A program made the position numbers and the translations under genes. From Hirsutella rhossiliensis (Eukaryota > Ascomycota > Sordariomycetes > Hypocreales > Ophiocordycipitaceae), in NCBI RefSeq assembly GCF_020360975.1, contig NW_025408676.1, positions 1,364,001 through 1,428,000 of the forward strand: DNA of 64,000 nucleotides. The letters run 5' to 3'. Below are positions 22,247-34,447 of the stretch, one piece after another. Below the pieces are notes generated by a model. That model made no database searches. It saw nothing but the letters and a program-made list of their open reading frames with translations, and was not told the origin of the DNA. Positions within the stretch are counted from its first letter, which is position 1. Each line of letters opens with the position of its first letter.

Positions 22247-25200
22247 ATTTAATTAAAATTCCTTTCGAAATTCCCCTTAACTTCTTTTACCTTCCTATAC
22301 TCTTAAACTCCCGTTTAGACTTCTCGATCCTTATAAACGAAATAATACCGAATTTATATAAAATAGGTAGATAGAAAGAATATAAATTCTCTAAACTTAA
22401 GAGAAATTTAAATTATACTCTTTAGACTATAAAGATACAAGCTATCCTTATAAAAGAAAAGCTTATTACTACTTTAAAGTAAGTAAATTATATATAAACT
22501 ATAGAGGCTTTATCTATAATATTCCTTTAAGTTAAAGATAGTCCCTTAATATAAATTTAGTATCTAAAAAATACTAAAGAAGCGTAGGATAAGCTTAAAA
22601 AGCTATATAATCCGTCGAACTTTTTATCGAATTATCTACTTATTAAGCAGCTCTTTAATCTTAGTCCCTTAGACTTTAATTTAGAGAAATACTTTTATAA
22701 GGTAAAAGAAATCTATAAGGATTTAAAATCTAATAATATAGAAATTCTAGAAGTTATCCTTATAGTATAGATTCTTAATTGCCTTAATAAGGAATTTAGA
22801 AGCTATATTATAAATATTATATAAAGCCTTAAGTATAATTCTATAGCGTTTACCCTTAAATCCCTAATAGCTAGTCTTTTAGACGAAGCTAGAAGAATAA
22901 AGGATATAGATAAATCTTTAGAGAAAGCCTTCTTAATATAAAGGAAGCCTTAGAAATCCTATAGAAATTCTATAGATACTCCTTATTATAAGGAATATAA
23001 AAGCTAGGGCATTTTATAGTAAATTACTATAAATTATACCTAAATAAGGCTCCTACTTATTAGGTTTTAAATAAAGGAAAAAAGGATAATAGGACTTAAA
23101 TTTCTAAGAAGAGAAAATCTTCTTCCTTATCTTCTTCTTCTAGGAAGAAATCCCCTTCTAGTAGTATTTTTACTACTAATAAAAGAAGGAAGGCTTAAAT
23201 TATAAAGCTAGAGTCCGATTTAAACGATAGTAATAATATCTTAAATATAGCTTTATAAGAAAATATAGACCTAGATATCGACCTTATAGACCTTTTTAGG
23301 GCTCCGACCCCTATAAAAACGTCTAAGGATTTAGAGGTAATTTTAACCTCTATAAATACTCTTATAGTAGAAGCTAATAAAGACTTTCTTTTAAGACCTT
23401 TAAAAGCCTCGATTCCTAGAATAAAGGAATTAGTTTTAAAGGTAAGAGAAGAAGGATTTCCTAGTTATAAGAATAAAAGGATCTTTAATTTTATTTATAA
23501 TACTAGAGCTACTAAGTATATAGTATCGAATAAAAATTTCCTTATTAACTATAAAGAAATTAAGTCTAAAGTTTACTAGGAAAAGCTTCCTTTATATTAA
23601 TAAAAGGAAAGGGGACTTAGTATTTAAGTTCCGTATAATAGTAAAAGGTATATCCTTTAAGACTGCTTTTATATACCTAAATTAAGGGTAAATATACTAT
23701 CCTAATCTTATTTTAATAATACCTATACCTTAATAAGAGGAAATAAAGTCCTTTTATTAAATAATAAGGCTAAGGTCCTTACTTAAGGATTTCTTAGAAA
23801 TAAATTATATTATATTCCTATAAAACCTTTATTAGAAAGCTAATTAACCCTTATTATATTTTTAAAGGCAAAGGATATAGATTTTTATACTTAGCACTTA
23901 CGCTTAGGGTATATAAATAGTAGGGCTATTTTAGAAATATTAAAAAGATATAATAAGGATATAAAAATACCTCTAAAAGAGGAAAATAAAATAAGGTAAT
24001 ACGAAATATATATTAAAGCTAAAGCAACGAATAGGGTTAATAAATAACCTTTATATAAGTCTTATATATATTTAGAAAAAATAGTATTAGATATTTAAGG
24101 GCTAATTAAAGTGCTTACTTATAATAAATATTACTATTATATTTCTTTCCTAGACGTAGGAACCTAATATCTAGAAATATACCTACTTCGAAAAAAGGGG
24201 GAAGCTCTAAATAGGTTCCTAGAATTTAAAAATAGGGTAGAAAATAACCCTAAAAATACTAGGATTAGAGAAACATTTTCTAATAATGCTAAAGAATTTA
24301 TATATAAAATAAAGCTCTATTATAAAAAAGAAGGGATTACCTTTAATTCTAGTCCTCCTAAGACGCCGGAATCTAATAGTAGAATAAAAAGAATAAATCG
24401 TACTATATTAGAAAAAGTACGAGCTCTTTTATTTACTACTAGGCTTCCTAAATATCTATAAGGAGAAACTATTTTAATAGCTACCTATTTATATAATAGA
24501 TTACTATATTCTACGATAGGATTTAAAAGTCTTATAGAAAAGAAGGATAATATAATACTACCCTTTAAGACCTTAAATAAAATTAAGACCTTCGGAAGCC
24601 TTATATATTATAAGAATAAAGACCTTAAAGATAAGCTAGATAATAGAGCTTTTAAGGGAATAATAGTAGGCTATTTAGAAAATGTATATAAAATCTAGGA
24701 TTTTACTAAGAGAAAGATTACTATCTTTAAAGATATTACTTTACTAGAAAATAAATTTATAAAAAATCTAGAAATTTCTAGTAGTAATAATACTTTTAAT
24801 TTTAATTTTATTCTAAATAAAGATAAGCTAGAAAGCTATATCCCTATAGAGGAAGCTACTAAAGAACCTAGAGATAAAAGTCCCTTACCCTCTATAAAAG
24901 AAGAGTCTCTAAATAACAATCCTATTCCTACTACTAGTAAAATAGTAGTAGAATTACCTAAAAAGCTAAAAGGGTTCGATTCTAACTATATCGAATACCC
25001 TAACGTTAATTTATTTCTAAACTGCGATTTTATAGAGTTAATTCTAGCTAGTATAGAAAATTAATATCTAAAAATTCTAAAGACCTATAAATAAATAATA
25101 AATAGCCCTAAAGTAGCATTTTAGAAAGAAGCTATAATTAAGGAAATTAGCTAGCTAATTAAATATAAAACTTAGGAATTTTCCTACCTCCCTAAGGATA

Positions 25201-26717
25201 AGGAGGCTATAAGAGGCCGCTAGGTCTATACTATTAAGAAGGATAGTTAAAATAATATAATAAAATATAAAGCCCGTTTCGTAATATAGGTATTTAAGTA
25301 GATCTATAGCTTAGATTTCCTAGATACCTTCTCGACTATAGCTAAACCTAAACCTATTAGAATTCTACTTATTTTAGCTATTATCTATAAATTCGAAGCT
25401 TTATAGATAGATATAATAAATGCCTTTATATATACCGATATAGATAGCGAAGTATATATCGATCTTCCTATAGGCTATAAAGAATACGCTCTTAAAGAAT
25501 ATTATTTAAAATATAGATTAGCTTATAAAGCTAAAGGAATTAAATTAACTAAATTCCTAGACCTATATAAAACCGGTTAAATTAAAGCAAAGCTAAAGAA
25601 AGCATTATATAGCCTAGAATAAAGTCCTAAGCTTTAGTATAATTATTTAAAAATTATACTAAATAATCTCGGATTTCTTCCTCTTTTAATAGATAAAGGA
25701 GTATTTATAAATAAGGACTATAGTATAGCCTTAGCAATTTACGTCGACGACTTTCTTATAGTAGGGCCCTTTAAATCTATAATAGAAGAAAGATTATTTA
25801 AAGAATTATCTAAATTCCTAGATTTTACTATCTTAGGAGATATAAAAGACTTCTTAGGTCTAAATATTATAATAAACCGAGAAAATAAAGAGCTATATAT
25901 ATCCTAAGAAGTTTATACCTTAAATAAATTAAAGGAATTTAATAAAAAAGGTTTAAGAACTTTAAATTTACCTACTATAGTAGGCTTTAAGCTTATAAAA
26001 GTAAAGGAATTACCTTTTAAAGAAGATATATTATAATTTTAGAAAGAAATAGGATCTCTATTATACTTAGCCTTATTTACTAAGCTAGATATCTTATATT
26101 CTATAATTTCCTATACTATATTCGCGGCTAAGCCCGACTAAATATATTTTAAGGCTTTAAATATAATTTAGAAATATTTAAATAAATTCCCTAGCCTAAA
26201 TATTAAATATAATTATAATATCCCTTTTACCTATCTATATATAAAGGGTTTTACCGACTCTAGCTAGGCGTTAGATTTAATAGACGGAAAATCCTTTTCC
26301 GGTTACTATTTTTATATATATAATAATATAATAAGCTAGGCTTACTCTAAGTAGAAAGCTATTGCTCTTTCTACCTATAAAGTAAAGTATATTAGCCTTA
26401 GGAAGGTAAATAAAGAAGCTATTTATTTAAATATACTTTTTAAAAATATTACTAAGGATCTATTTATTAAGATTCTTAATACTATACCTCCTATTTTAAC
26501 GGATAATACTACTACTATTAAATTAGTAGAAAATACGGAATTTTATAAAAGGTCTAAGTATATAAGATTAGCCTATTACTATACTAGAACTAGTATAAGA
26601 AAAGGGGAAATTAGAGTTTTTTATATTAAATTAAAAGATAATATAGCTAATATTTTTATAAAGGAATTAAGACCTAAATTACTTTATAAATTTAGAAACG
26701 GTCTATCCTTAATATAA
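22247..26717 (+). pseudogene. Gag-Pol polyprotein of Copia C1
   Basis: Continues C1 after A4. Gag covers about 22,260-23,000 with a degenerate zinc knuckle near 22,970-23,025 (YKEYKS then HFIVNY; a one-base deletion there shifts the frame). The integrase region lies at about 24,050-24,700 and is followed by the RT, with AIYVDDFLIVG at 25,734-25,766 and both catalytic Asp intact. RNase H follows, with GFTDSS, KAIALSTYK and a KYIRLAYYYTRT segment near 26,560. The last stop is near 26,717. Copia order (integrase before RT) is clear. Stops are at Gln/Trp positions only; otherwise runs of more than 200 codons are open. Confidence 0.88.
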
Positions 26718-27089
26718 GTTCCTAAGTAATTAAAAGGGGTTTTTAGATATTTCTTATACTTTCTATATCTTTCCCTTACTAGGTTTTTCCTTTTTAGGTT
26801 TCTTAGAGAAATATTTACTAGGTTTTTATCTATTAAGACTTTCCTAGTAATAATAGGTTTTACCTTATATAAGGTTATCCTAAAAATAATTATTATAACT
26901 ATAGATTTTTCCTACTATAGGATTTTCTATTAGTATATACCTAAGGACTTTTTTTCCTAAGAAAGAATAGGTTTTTATATATCCTATTATAGTATAAGAA
27001 TAGTTTTCTTAAATTAGGTTTTTACCCTATATATATACTACTATAAATAAATTAGTAAAGAGTATATAAATCTACTCTTTAAGGGAGGC
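26718..27089 (+). other. 3' untranslated region of Copia C1
   Basis: No gene seen. Several copies of a TAGGTTTTT/CCTAGTAA-like word recur between 26,770 and 27,020, a short imperfect internal repetition. It ends in the purine tract before the LTR. Confidence 0.5.
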
Positions 27090-27657
27090 TATAAGGAACA
27101 GTGTTCCTACTATAAATAAAGCAGCTATAATATACTCTCCCGATTATATAAGCTAATAAGTAGTATATTAATTATTAATAAAATCTTATCCTATAGAGTA
27201 AGAATCGCTTGTTATATTATATATTATTATATATTAAATGGGTTGCCGGTTATTATATAATTAGGAATCGAAGGAATAGAGCTAGCTTAGAATACTAGCT
27301 AAGACCTCTTAAGAATACTAGCACGACTAACCTCCTTTAAACACGAATATTAGTAGGACTAAGACACTTCTAGATTTACTCGAGGTATCACGGAATTCCC
27401 TAGTCTTAGGGCTATATAGCAGCCTAAATCTAGTCCTAAAAGGTTCTTCCGTTTAGCTATAATTATCTATATAAGATAGTATGTCCGCTAGTAGATAGAT
27501 AGAGAATTATTAACTTTAATACCTCTTCTATATACTAATATATTACTAATAAATTCTATTAAAAATCCTACCTTATACTCCTTCTTCCCTTCTATTATAT
27601 AGTCTTATATAATTCCTTGATTTCCTAAAATTCCGCTTTTACTTATATACCTTTAAA
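27090..27657 (+). repeat. 3' LTR of Copia C1
   Basis: 568 bp. It keeps many CA/TG sites that are changed in the 5' LTR, for example GGAACAGTGTTCCTAC at its start. It is followed by the AGAAG duplication and A2 sequence. Confidence 0.9.
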
Positions 27658-28283
27658 AGAAGGAAGAGGTAAGGGAGAAGGAAAAAAGGTAAGGGAAGGG
27701 GAAGTAAATATATTTATTATAAAAGTTAGTATTATAGATTATAGCCTCCCGCTTTATAAAGTAAGGGAACTTACTAGTTAAAGTTATTATTATTATTATT
27801 ATTAAAGCTATTATTACTACTATAGCTATTACTATAAGTATATATTAATAAAGCGGCCTATATAGCTAAGAATAAACTAATATTTTAGTTTAAGCGAAAC
27901 TTACTTATTATTACTATTACTATAGTTAAAAAAGAAAGAAAAGAAAAGGAAAAAAGAAAAAAAAGATACTACTTTATATACCCCTTAGTAAAAGAGGCTA
28001 CTTAAAGCTAAGGGGATAAGTAACCTAAGGTATATATAAGTCTAGGCTAGCTACTAGCTATTTAAAGGCATATATAATAAGTTACGCCCTTATTTAAATA
28101 GCTAGCTAGCTAATAAGTATAAAGCTAGGTTTTAGCTACCTAAGCTAATAAGTATAAGGATAATAAAGGTAGTAAGGCTAGTATAATTAATAAGAAAGGA
28201 TAAGGTAAAGCAAATAATATAAGCTTAATAATATAAAAGCTATTAATAAAGTAGTACTATACTACGCTTAAAGGAAAGTATTA

Positions 28284-28469
28284 TATAAAAGTCTTTAACT
28301 ATTATAAGTTATAATATTAAGCTATAGCCTAAGCTATATAGTTATATATAAAGGGCTAGATCCTATATATATATATATAAGCTAGCTATATATAAAAGAG
28401 CTTTATATAGCTTATTAATATTATCTTATAAATAGTACTTATATATATACTTTTACTTACTTTATAATA
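28284..28469 (+). repeat. 3' LTR of Gypsy A2
   Basis: 186 bp, TATAAAAGTC to TTTATAATA. The bases after it (TTACT...) resume Gypsy RT/RNase H sequence of copy A3, as expected if A2 inserted into A3. Confidence 0.87.
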
Positions 28470-29582
28470 TTACTAAGAAAAAAACTACTTTTTATTAAGG
28501 GCTTATATAAAAAGGAGCGTTTTATATACTTAAGGACTTATTTTTATAAGCCTTAATATTACTTTAGTAAGACTTTAACTAGTTTATATTAATTAAAGTA
28601 AACTTTAATAGCTAGGCGCTTAAAAGGATACTTTCTTAAGTAGTAAATAAGTAAAAGTAACTAATAGCGTTTTACTTTTATAAGCCAACTTTAGTAAAGT
28701 AAAATTATACTATTTATAATAAAAAGATACTAATAATTATTAGCTACCTTAAGTAATAGTAAGTAAAGCTTTAAAGTTATAAGAGCTTTAAGGTCCTTAT
28801 AAACTATAAAAACCTTAAGTACTTTATAACTTACTAGTACTTTTTAAAGTAGTAAGCTTATTAAGTAAAGTACTTTTTATACTTTAACTTTTTAATTAAG
28901 TACTAGCTAAGGTAAGACTTTATAGTCTTAAATATACTTTCTTAAAAAGATTAAGACTAGCTAATAAAAGTAAATATTAAGGCCTAAAACCTATAGCTTA
29001 TCTTATAAAAAGCGTTATAAACTTATATAAAAGCTTCCTTAGTAAAAGGAAGTATAGTATTAATAAATAAGCTTCTTTTTATACCTTTACCTTAGTTTAT
29101 TAAGGAGGGATAAACTAGCTTAAAGGTATATATAGTATAGGTATTTTAAGATAAGGTCCTTTAACGCTTATAAAATAAGATATTATCCTTAAACTATACT
29201 TATAAAAGTATATACTATACTATTAAGTTTAGCGCTTAACGTTTAAATTTAAAGCTAAAGCTAAAGGTATAAGTAGCTAACTATTATATTAACTTATAAA
29301 GGTATCTATATTAATAAGAGAGACTATAAGTACTAAGCGCGCTATATATTATAAAAGCTAAGAAGAAAGATAGACCGCTAAAGCTAAATAAATAAAATAA
29401 GCTTTAAAAAAAGCTAGTTTAGCTTATTTATAACTTTAGTATTATAAGCTACTTAAGTTAGTAAGGTATAGTAATAGGCCTTATAAAGGATTTTTATTAG
29501 CCCCTTTTATAGTATTATATTTACTACTTTCTTTATAACTATAATATTTATAGCTATATTAAGATTTAAAGGGTATAGCTTA
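28470..29582 (+). pseudogene. Gypsy RNase H and integrase zinc region (A3)
   Basis: Collinear with A4 18,715-19,865: the RNase H segment, then linker, then the HHCC region near 29,430-29,550. It is cut at 29,582 by N1 within a sequence equal to AAAGGGTATAGCTTA. Stops are very frequent. Confidence 0.75.
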
Positions 29583-30354
29583 CCCTTATAATATAGTAGT
29601 TATATACTTAAGAGAGACTACTAACTATAATACTAAAGTTAGTTTAAATCTAGCTAAGGGTATAATTAATTTTTAGTTAAACTAGTAAACTATACTAACC
29701 TACTTATTAATTAGCTAATTAGCGCTTTTAAAAGCACTTATAAATATACTAGTAGTTTAGCCTTACTATAAGTAGGCCGGCCTAGATATTACTTACTTAA
29801 ACCTAGTAATAAATTTATTAAGACCTCCCTTTAACCTTAGTTTAAGCCTTTTAACTAAGAAAATAAAAACCTAAAGCTAATACTACTAACTTAATAAGTA
29901 TAGTATAAAGCTAGTATAATAACCTAATTACTAGCTTAGCTAAAAGCTAGTATTAATAAAAAATAGCTTATTAAGCCTTATAATAAAAAAATAAAATAAA
30001 GCCTAGGAAGATATTATTATAAGATAAGGTTAAGGATAATTATATAATTAACTATTAACTATAAACGCTTATACTATTAATTAACGCTATATACCTTATA
30101 TATATAAAGGAGTTACTTTCTAAGGTTACTTTATAATAAAGCTAATATAATTTTAACTAACTAAAATAATACCTAAGATAGCTAGTATAAGATTCTTATA
30201 TATTATAACTATAACTTAGTATAAAGGTAGACTAGCTATAAGAAGAAAGAAGGGTTTTCCTTTAAGTACTTTAGTTTTTCCCTTTTTATTTAATATTAAA
30301 GTTTTAAATACCTTTAAATAAGTTATTAGTATAATCTTAATTAATTAATTAATT
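29583..30354 (+). mobile_element. Short LINE-tailed non-autonomous element N1
   Basis: A 772-bp insertion flanked by a 15-bp duplication, AAAGGGTATAGCTTA (29,568-29,582 and 30,355-30,369). The duplication length and the TTAA-repeat tail point to target-primed insertion. The last roughly 130 bp match the LINE L1/L3 3' end (TTTTCCTTTAAGTACTTTAG and following), but the upstream 640 bp do not and show no RT. It therefore looks like a SINE-like parasite carrying the LINE tail. N2 at 30,932 is a second copy. Confidence 0.7.
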
Positions 30355-30369
30355 AAAGGGTATAGCTTA

Positions 30370-30931
30370 AGAAGCTACTTAAGTAGCTTTTAATACTTAA
30401 CTAGTTTTATATATATATATATATATAGACTTTATAATAAACCTTTTACTTATAAAAGGTAATAACTATTATATATAAGTAATTAAGGACTAGCTTAGTA
30501 AATTTATAGTATTAAAGCTAATACTATTTATAAATATAAAAGCTTATATAAATCGCTTCCTTTAATACTAAGTTTACTTATATAGCTAGCTAACTTTTAT
30601 TATAAGTAATAAAGAATTAAACTAAACTAGCTACTTTTAATAGTACTTATACTAGCTACTTTAAATTATATAGCTACTTAGTATAGCTTATTACTTATAG
30701 ATAAATATAAGACTTAAGAGAGTTAACTAAGAAGTATAAGTATACTTATAAGTAATAATAGCTTATAACTAAGTAAACTAAGACTAGTAGCTCCTTATAG
30801 CTTAGCTTATATTAAATACTAAACTATAAACCTTTATTAAAATAGCCCTTTTCCTTACTATATATAGCTTTAAGCCGCCCTCCTTAATCTTATTTACTAT
30901 AAATATAGTAATAAAATAGTATAATAGTTTA
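30370..30931 (+). pseudogene. Gypsy integrase core (A3)
   Basis: Collinear with A4 19,868-20,410. The catalytic region is heavily altered and is interrupted again by N2 at 30,932. Confidence 0.72.
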
Positions 30932-31690
30932 ATTAATTAATTAATTAATTAAGATTATACTAGTAACCTATTTAAAGGTATCTAGAACTTTAGCGTTAAA
31001 TAGGAGGGAAAAACTAAAATACTGAAAGGAAAACCCTCCCCTCTTTTTATAGCTAGTCCGCCCTTATACTAGGTCGCGGTTACAATATATAAGAATCTTA
31101 TACTAGCTATTATAGGTATCGTTTTAGTTAGTCGGAATCGCGTTAGCCCCGCTATAAAGTAACCTTAGAAAGTAACTCCTTTATATATATAGGGTATATA
31201 GCGTTAATCGGTAGTACGAGCGTTTTTAGTTAATAGTTAATTATATAATTATCCTTAACCTTATCTTATAACGATATCTTCTTAGGCTCTACTTTATTTT
31301 TTTTTACTATAAAGCTTAGCGGGCTAATTTTTATTAATACTAGCCTTTAGCCGGGCTAGTAGTTAGGTTATTATACCGGCTTTACGCCGTATTTATTAAG
31401 TTACTAGTATCGGCCCTAGGTTTTTATTTTCCTAGTTAAGGGGCCCGGACCGGGGTTAGGGGGAGGTCCTAATAAATTCGTCGCTAGATCTAAGTAGGCG
31501 AGGTCTAGGCCGGCCTACTTATAGCGGGGCTAGACTACTAGTATATTTATAAGCGCTTTTAGAAGCGCTAATTAGCTAATTAATAAGTAGGTTAGCGTAG
31601 TTTACTAGTCTAACTAAAAATTAATCGTGCTCCTAGCTAGATTTAAACTAACTCTAGCGTTATAGCTAATAGACTTCCTAGATATATAAC
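30932..31690 (-). mobile_element. Short LINE-tailed non-autonomous element N2
   Basis: 759 bp on the minus strand. Its AATTAATTAATT tail lies at the left, next to a duplication of about 12 bp (TATAATAGTTTA at 30,920-30,931; TATAGTAGTTTA at 31,694-31,705, one mismatch). The body matches N1 reversed, including AGCGCTTCTAAAAGCGCTTA-like inverted words near 31,550-31,590. It keeps more GC than N1. The 5' ends of N1 and N2 differ by a few tens of bases, as expected for variable 5' truncation. Confidence 0.7.
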
Positions 31691-31705
31691 TAATATAGTA
31701 GTTTA

Positions 31706-32330
31706 TTATTAAAGAGCTATACTTTTATATTTATATAAAAGCTATAAGAGACTATAAAATACTATTAATCCGCGATAACCGCTTTAGTATAAGATTAAGA
31801 GTAGTATATTAATAAGATTAAGGCCTTAGTAAATAGGTTTATAGTAAGAGATAAAGTATAGCTTAACTTTTATAACTATAAGTTAATATAACTAAAAAAA
31901 AGCTAGACTAGCTATATATAAAGTTTATAGTATAAAGGGTTATTAGCTTATAGTAGTTAAGCTTAATAGTCTTTTAATAAAGGTTTATAATAAGATTAAT
32001 ATTAGCTTTTTTACTAAGCTTCCTTTTACTTATTACTTAAATAAAAAGTAGTAAACGCTTAACTACCTACTATTAAAGTAAAAAGGGATAATAAATTTAA
32101 GGTTAAGAAGATATAAGCTATATATTAAAAGAAGGTTAGCTAAAGGAAACGTTAAAAGGTCCTTATAAAGTAGTATAGGTACCTTAACTTAATATTAGAA
32201 CTTATATATAAGTTTATAAGGGCTATAGCCCTTAATAAGTTTAAGGCCCTTTATAAACTAATAAATAAAAATAATAAACTAGCGGACTATAAATAGTAGC
32301 TTAAGCTAAGACTATAAAGTAAGTAAAGTA
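31706..32330 (+). pseudogene. Gypsy integrase C-terminus and chromodomain (A3)
   Basis: Collinear with A4 20,412-21,040. The LYIKFIV segment and a chromodomain-like part near 32,095-32,260 are visible, with many stops. Confidence 0.72.
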
Positions 32331-32421
32331 AAAGGGGTAGTTATAGTAATATAAGTATAAGAATATAAATATAAATAAAAATAGTATTTATTATAAAGTA
32401 AATCTTTTAAAATGCTTAAGC

Positions 32422-33370
32422 TTATTCTTTATTATTATTATTACTTTTATTATTATTATTACCTTTATTATTATTATTATTATTATTACTATTAGCCTTC
32501 TTTTTTATATTAATAGTAATAGCGCTCTTTAAAGTATTAAACTAGCCCTTTAAGCCTATAAGCTAGTTAATAGTAAGGGCGGCTCTAAGAGTAAAAGGGT
32601 AGTAGCCTATATTAGCGGTAGTAATAAAGGTAGTAATAGTAGTAAAAGTAGGTATAGTTAAAGGGGCTACTAATAAAGTAATAAAGGTAGTATCCTTAGC
32701 GCTAAGTATATTAAAAGTAAAAGTAAGAGTAGAAAAAAGTTAGGACTTACTTAAATATAAGGCCTTATTACTTAAGAGTATAAAGGTTATAATATATAGT
32801 AGTAGCGGCGGTAAGGTACTTTTTAATAGCCCTCCGCGCTTACCTATATATACTAGCCTTTTAAGCTAATACTAAAGTAAGTAAGATAAAAAGCGCCGCC
32901 TTATAAGTATAGCTAGCGCGTATATACTAATAGTAGCTATTACTATAGTAGCGCTTAACTTAGTTAAAGTAGTTAAGCTCCTATAATATATAACGTATAT
33001 AAAGGGCTAAGTAAGTAGCGCTAGCTTATACTTAGCGCTTATACTTTAAGAGGTTAATAAAAAATATTTATTATACTTACTTAACTATAAACTTATAAAG
33101 GTAGTAGAAATAAAAGTAAGGGCTAAAGGGCTAAGCGTTATAAGTAGTAGTAAGGATAGCGTTATTACTTTAAAAGGTAATATAAAAGTAATTAGTATAG
33201 TAAAAGTAGTAGTAGCGGTAGTAGGTATAGTAATAAAAGTATAGGTAAGAGTAGTAGTAGCGGCAGAGCTATTATTAGCTATAGCTAGTATAGCGATAAT
33301 AAATAACTTTATATACTCTAAGAAAAAGGAGGTAAAAAAAGAGGAGTTAATATATTTATTATAGAAGTTA
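32422..33370 (-). pseudogene. Antisense ORF of A3
   Basis: Long form of the antisense frame, with stop at 32,422-32,424 and the N-terminal segment near 33,300-33,330. The tail is Asn-rich from repeated ATT/AAT triplets, and the central part missing from A4 is present. More stops than in A1. The start is approximate. Confidence 0.38.
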
Positions 33371-33908
33371 ATATAATAAAATATAGTCTTTTATTTTATA
33401 AGGTAAGGAACTTATTAATTAAAGTTATTATTATTATTAAAGCTATTATTATTATTATAGCTATTATTATAAGTATATATTAATAGTATAGCTTATATAA
33501 CTAGGAATAAACTAAAGCTTTAAGTAAAGTAGAACTTACTTATTACTACTATTACTATAGTTAAAAAAAAAGAAAAAGAGATATTACTTTATATACCCTT
33601 TAATAAAGGAAGCTACTTAAAGCTATAAGGATAAGTAACCTAAGGCTTATATAGGTTTAGGTTAGCTACTAGCTACTTAAGGGTATATATAATAGATTAC
33701 GCCCTTATTTAAATAGCTAGCTAGCTAATAAGTATAAAGCTAGGTTCTAGCTATTTAGGTTAATAAGTATATAGATAATAGGGCTAGTAAGGCTAGTATA
33801 ATTAATAGGAAAGAGTAAGGTAAAGCTAGTAATATAAGGAGGCTAAGACTTTATTATATAAGAGCTAGTAATAAGGTAGTACTACGCTATATTAAAGGAA
33901 GGGTATTA

Positions 33909-34091
33909 TATAAGAGTCTTTAACTATTATAAGTTATAAGCTTAAGCTATAGCTTAAGCTATATAGTTATATATAGAGAGCTAGATCTTATATATATATA
34001 TATATAAGCTAGCTATATATAAAAGAGCTTTATATAGCTTATTAATATTATCTTATAAATAGTACTTATATATATACTTTTACTTTATAAT
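33909..34091 (+). repeat. 3' LTR of Gypsy A3
   Basis: 183 bp. It matches the family LTR except for a four-base loss near its 3' end and one changed terminal base. It abuts a fragment of a Copia D LTR at 34,092. Confidence 0.82.
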
Positions 34092-34443
34092 TCTTATAAA
34101 GAGATATATAAGAAGTATATATAAAATATATAAAGGTAAAATTAAAATTTAAGGGTTAGATAGGTAGTATAAAGATATTTAATTCTTATAAAGGTAGTAA
34201 TTAAAGTAAGGGAGTAATTATTATATTACCTTAATTCTCTTTCTTTCTTTTATTTAACGCTTTTCTTTATACTTATTTAGTATCTTAATTAATAAAGAAG
34301 ATCCTACTTAAAGAAGCTACTAATATCCTTTTAACTACTAAGCTTTTTACTAGTTTTTTCTTTTCTTTTCTAGCTATTACTAGTATATCTATCTTATCTC
34401 TTACTACTTTTAAAAGAAGCTATTACTACTTTTACTTCCCCTC
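34092..34443 (-). repeat. Truncated Copia D LTR
   Basis: About 350 bp equal to the first 350 bp of the D1 LTR on the minus strand, broken at TTCCCC where the full LTR continues TTATACCCC. D1 itself starts at 34,448. The missing 136 bp of this LTR do not appear on the far side of D1, so this is not a simple nested insertion. Confidence 0.75.
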
Positions 34444-34447
34444 TTAC

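Larger units (their letters stand above)
15156..27657 (+). mobile_element. Ty1/Copia element C1, split by Gypsy A4
   Basis: It has 568-bp LTRs at 15,156-15,723 and 27,090-27,657 and target duplication AGAAG at 15,151-15,155 and 27,658-27,662. The primer binding site follows the 5' LTR directly and a purine tract AAGGGAGG precedes the 3' LTR. Gypsy A4 interrupts it at 15,794-22,241, just after the primer site. Removing A4 leaves a Copia of about 6.05 kb with gag, protease, integrase, RT and RNase H in the Copia order. RIP is moderate, and long frames remain readable with only Gln/Trp stops. Confidence 0.9.
13427..28469 (+). mobile_element. Ty3/Gypsy family A copy A2, split by LINE and Copia
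   Basis: A2 resumes at 13,427 after the LINE tail in the integrase C-terminal region. It continues through chromodomain and antisense frame to 15,155, is split by Copia C1 (15,156-27,657; duplication AGAAG), and finishes with its 3' UTR and LTR (28,284-28,469). The 5' half lies left of the LINE and is outside the window. The next bases continue Gypsy RT of another copy (A3), so A2 probably inserted into A3. It is heavily RIP-mutated. Confidence 0.8.
28470..34091 (+). mobile_element. Ty3/Gypsy family A copy A3
   Basis: A3 starts here at the RT/RNase H junction; the 5' half must lie on the far side of A2, off-window. It is interrupted by N1 (29,583-30,354) and N2 (30,932-31,690). Its LTR at 33,909-34,091 is slightly short (a four-base loss near the end). 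It is among the most heavily RIP-mutated copies, in keeping with being the oldest layer of this nest. Confidence 0.8.
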
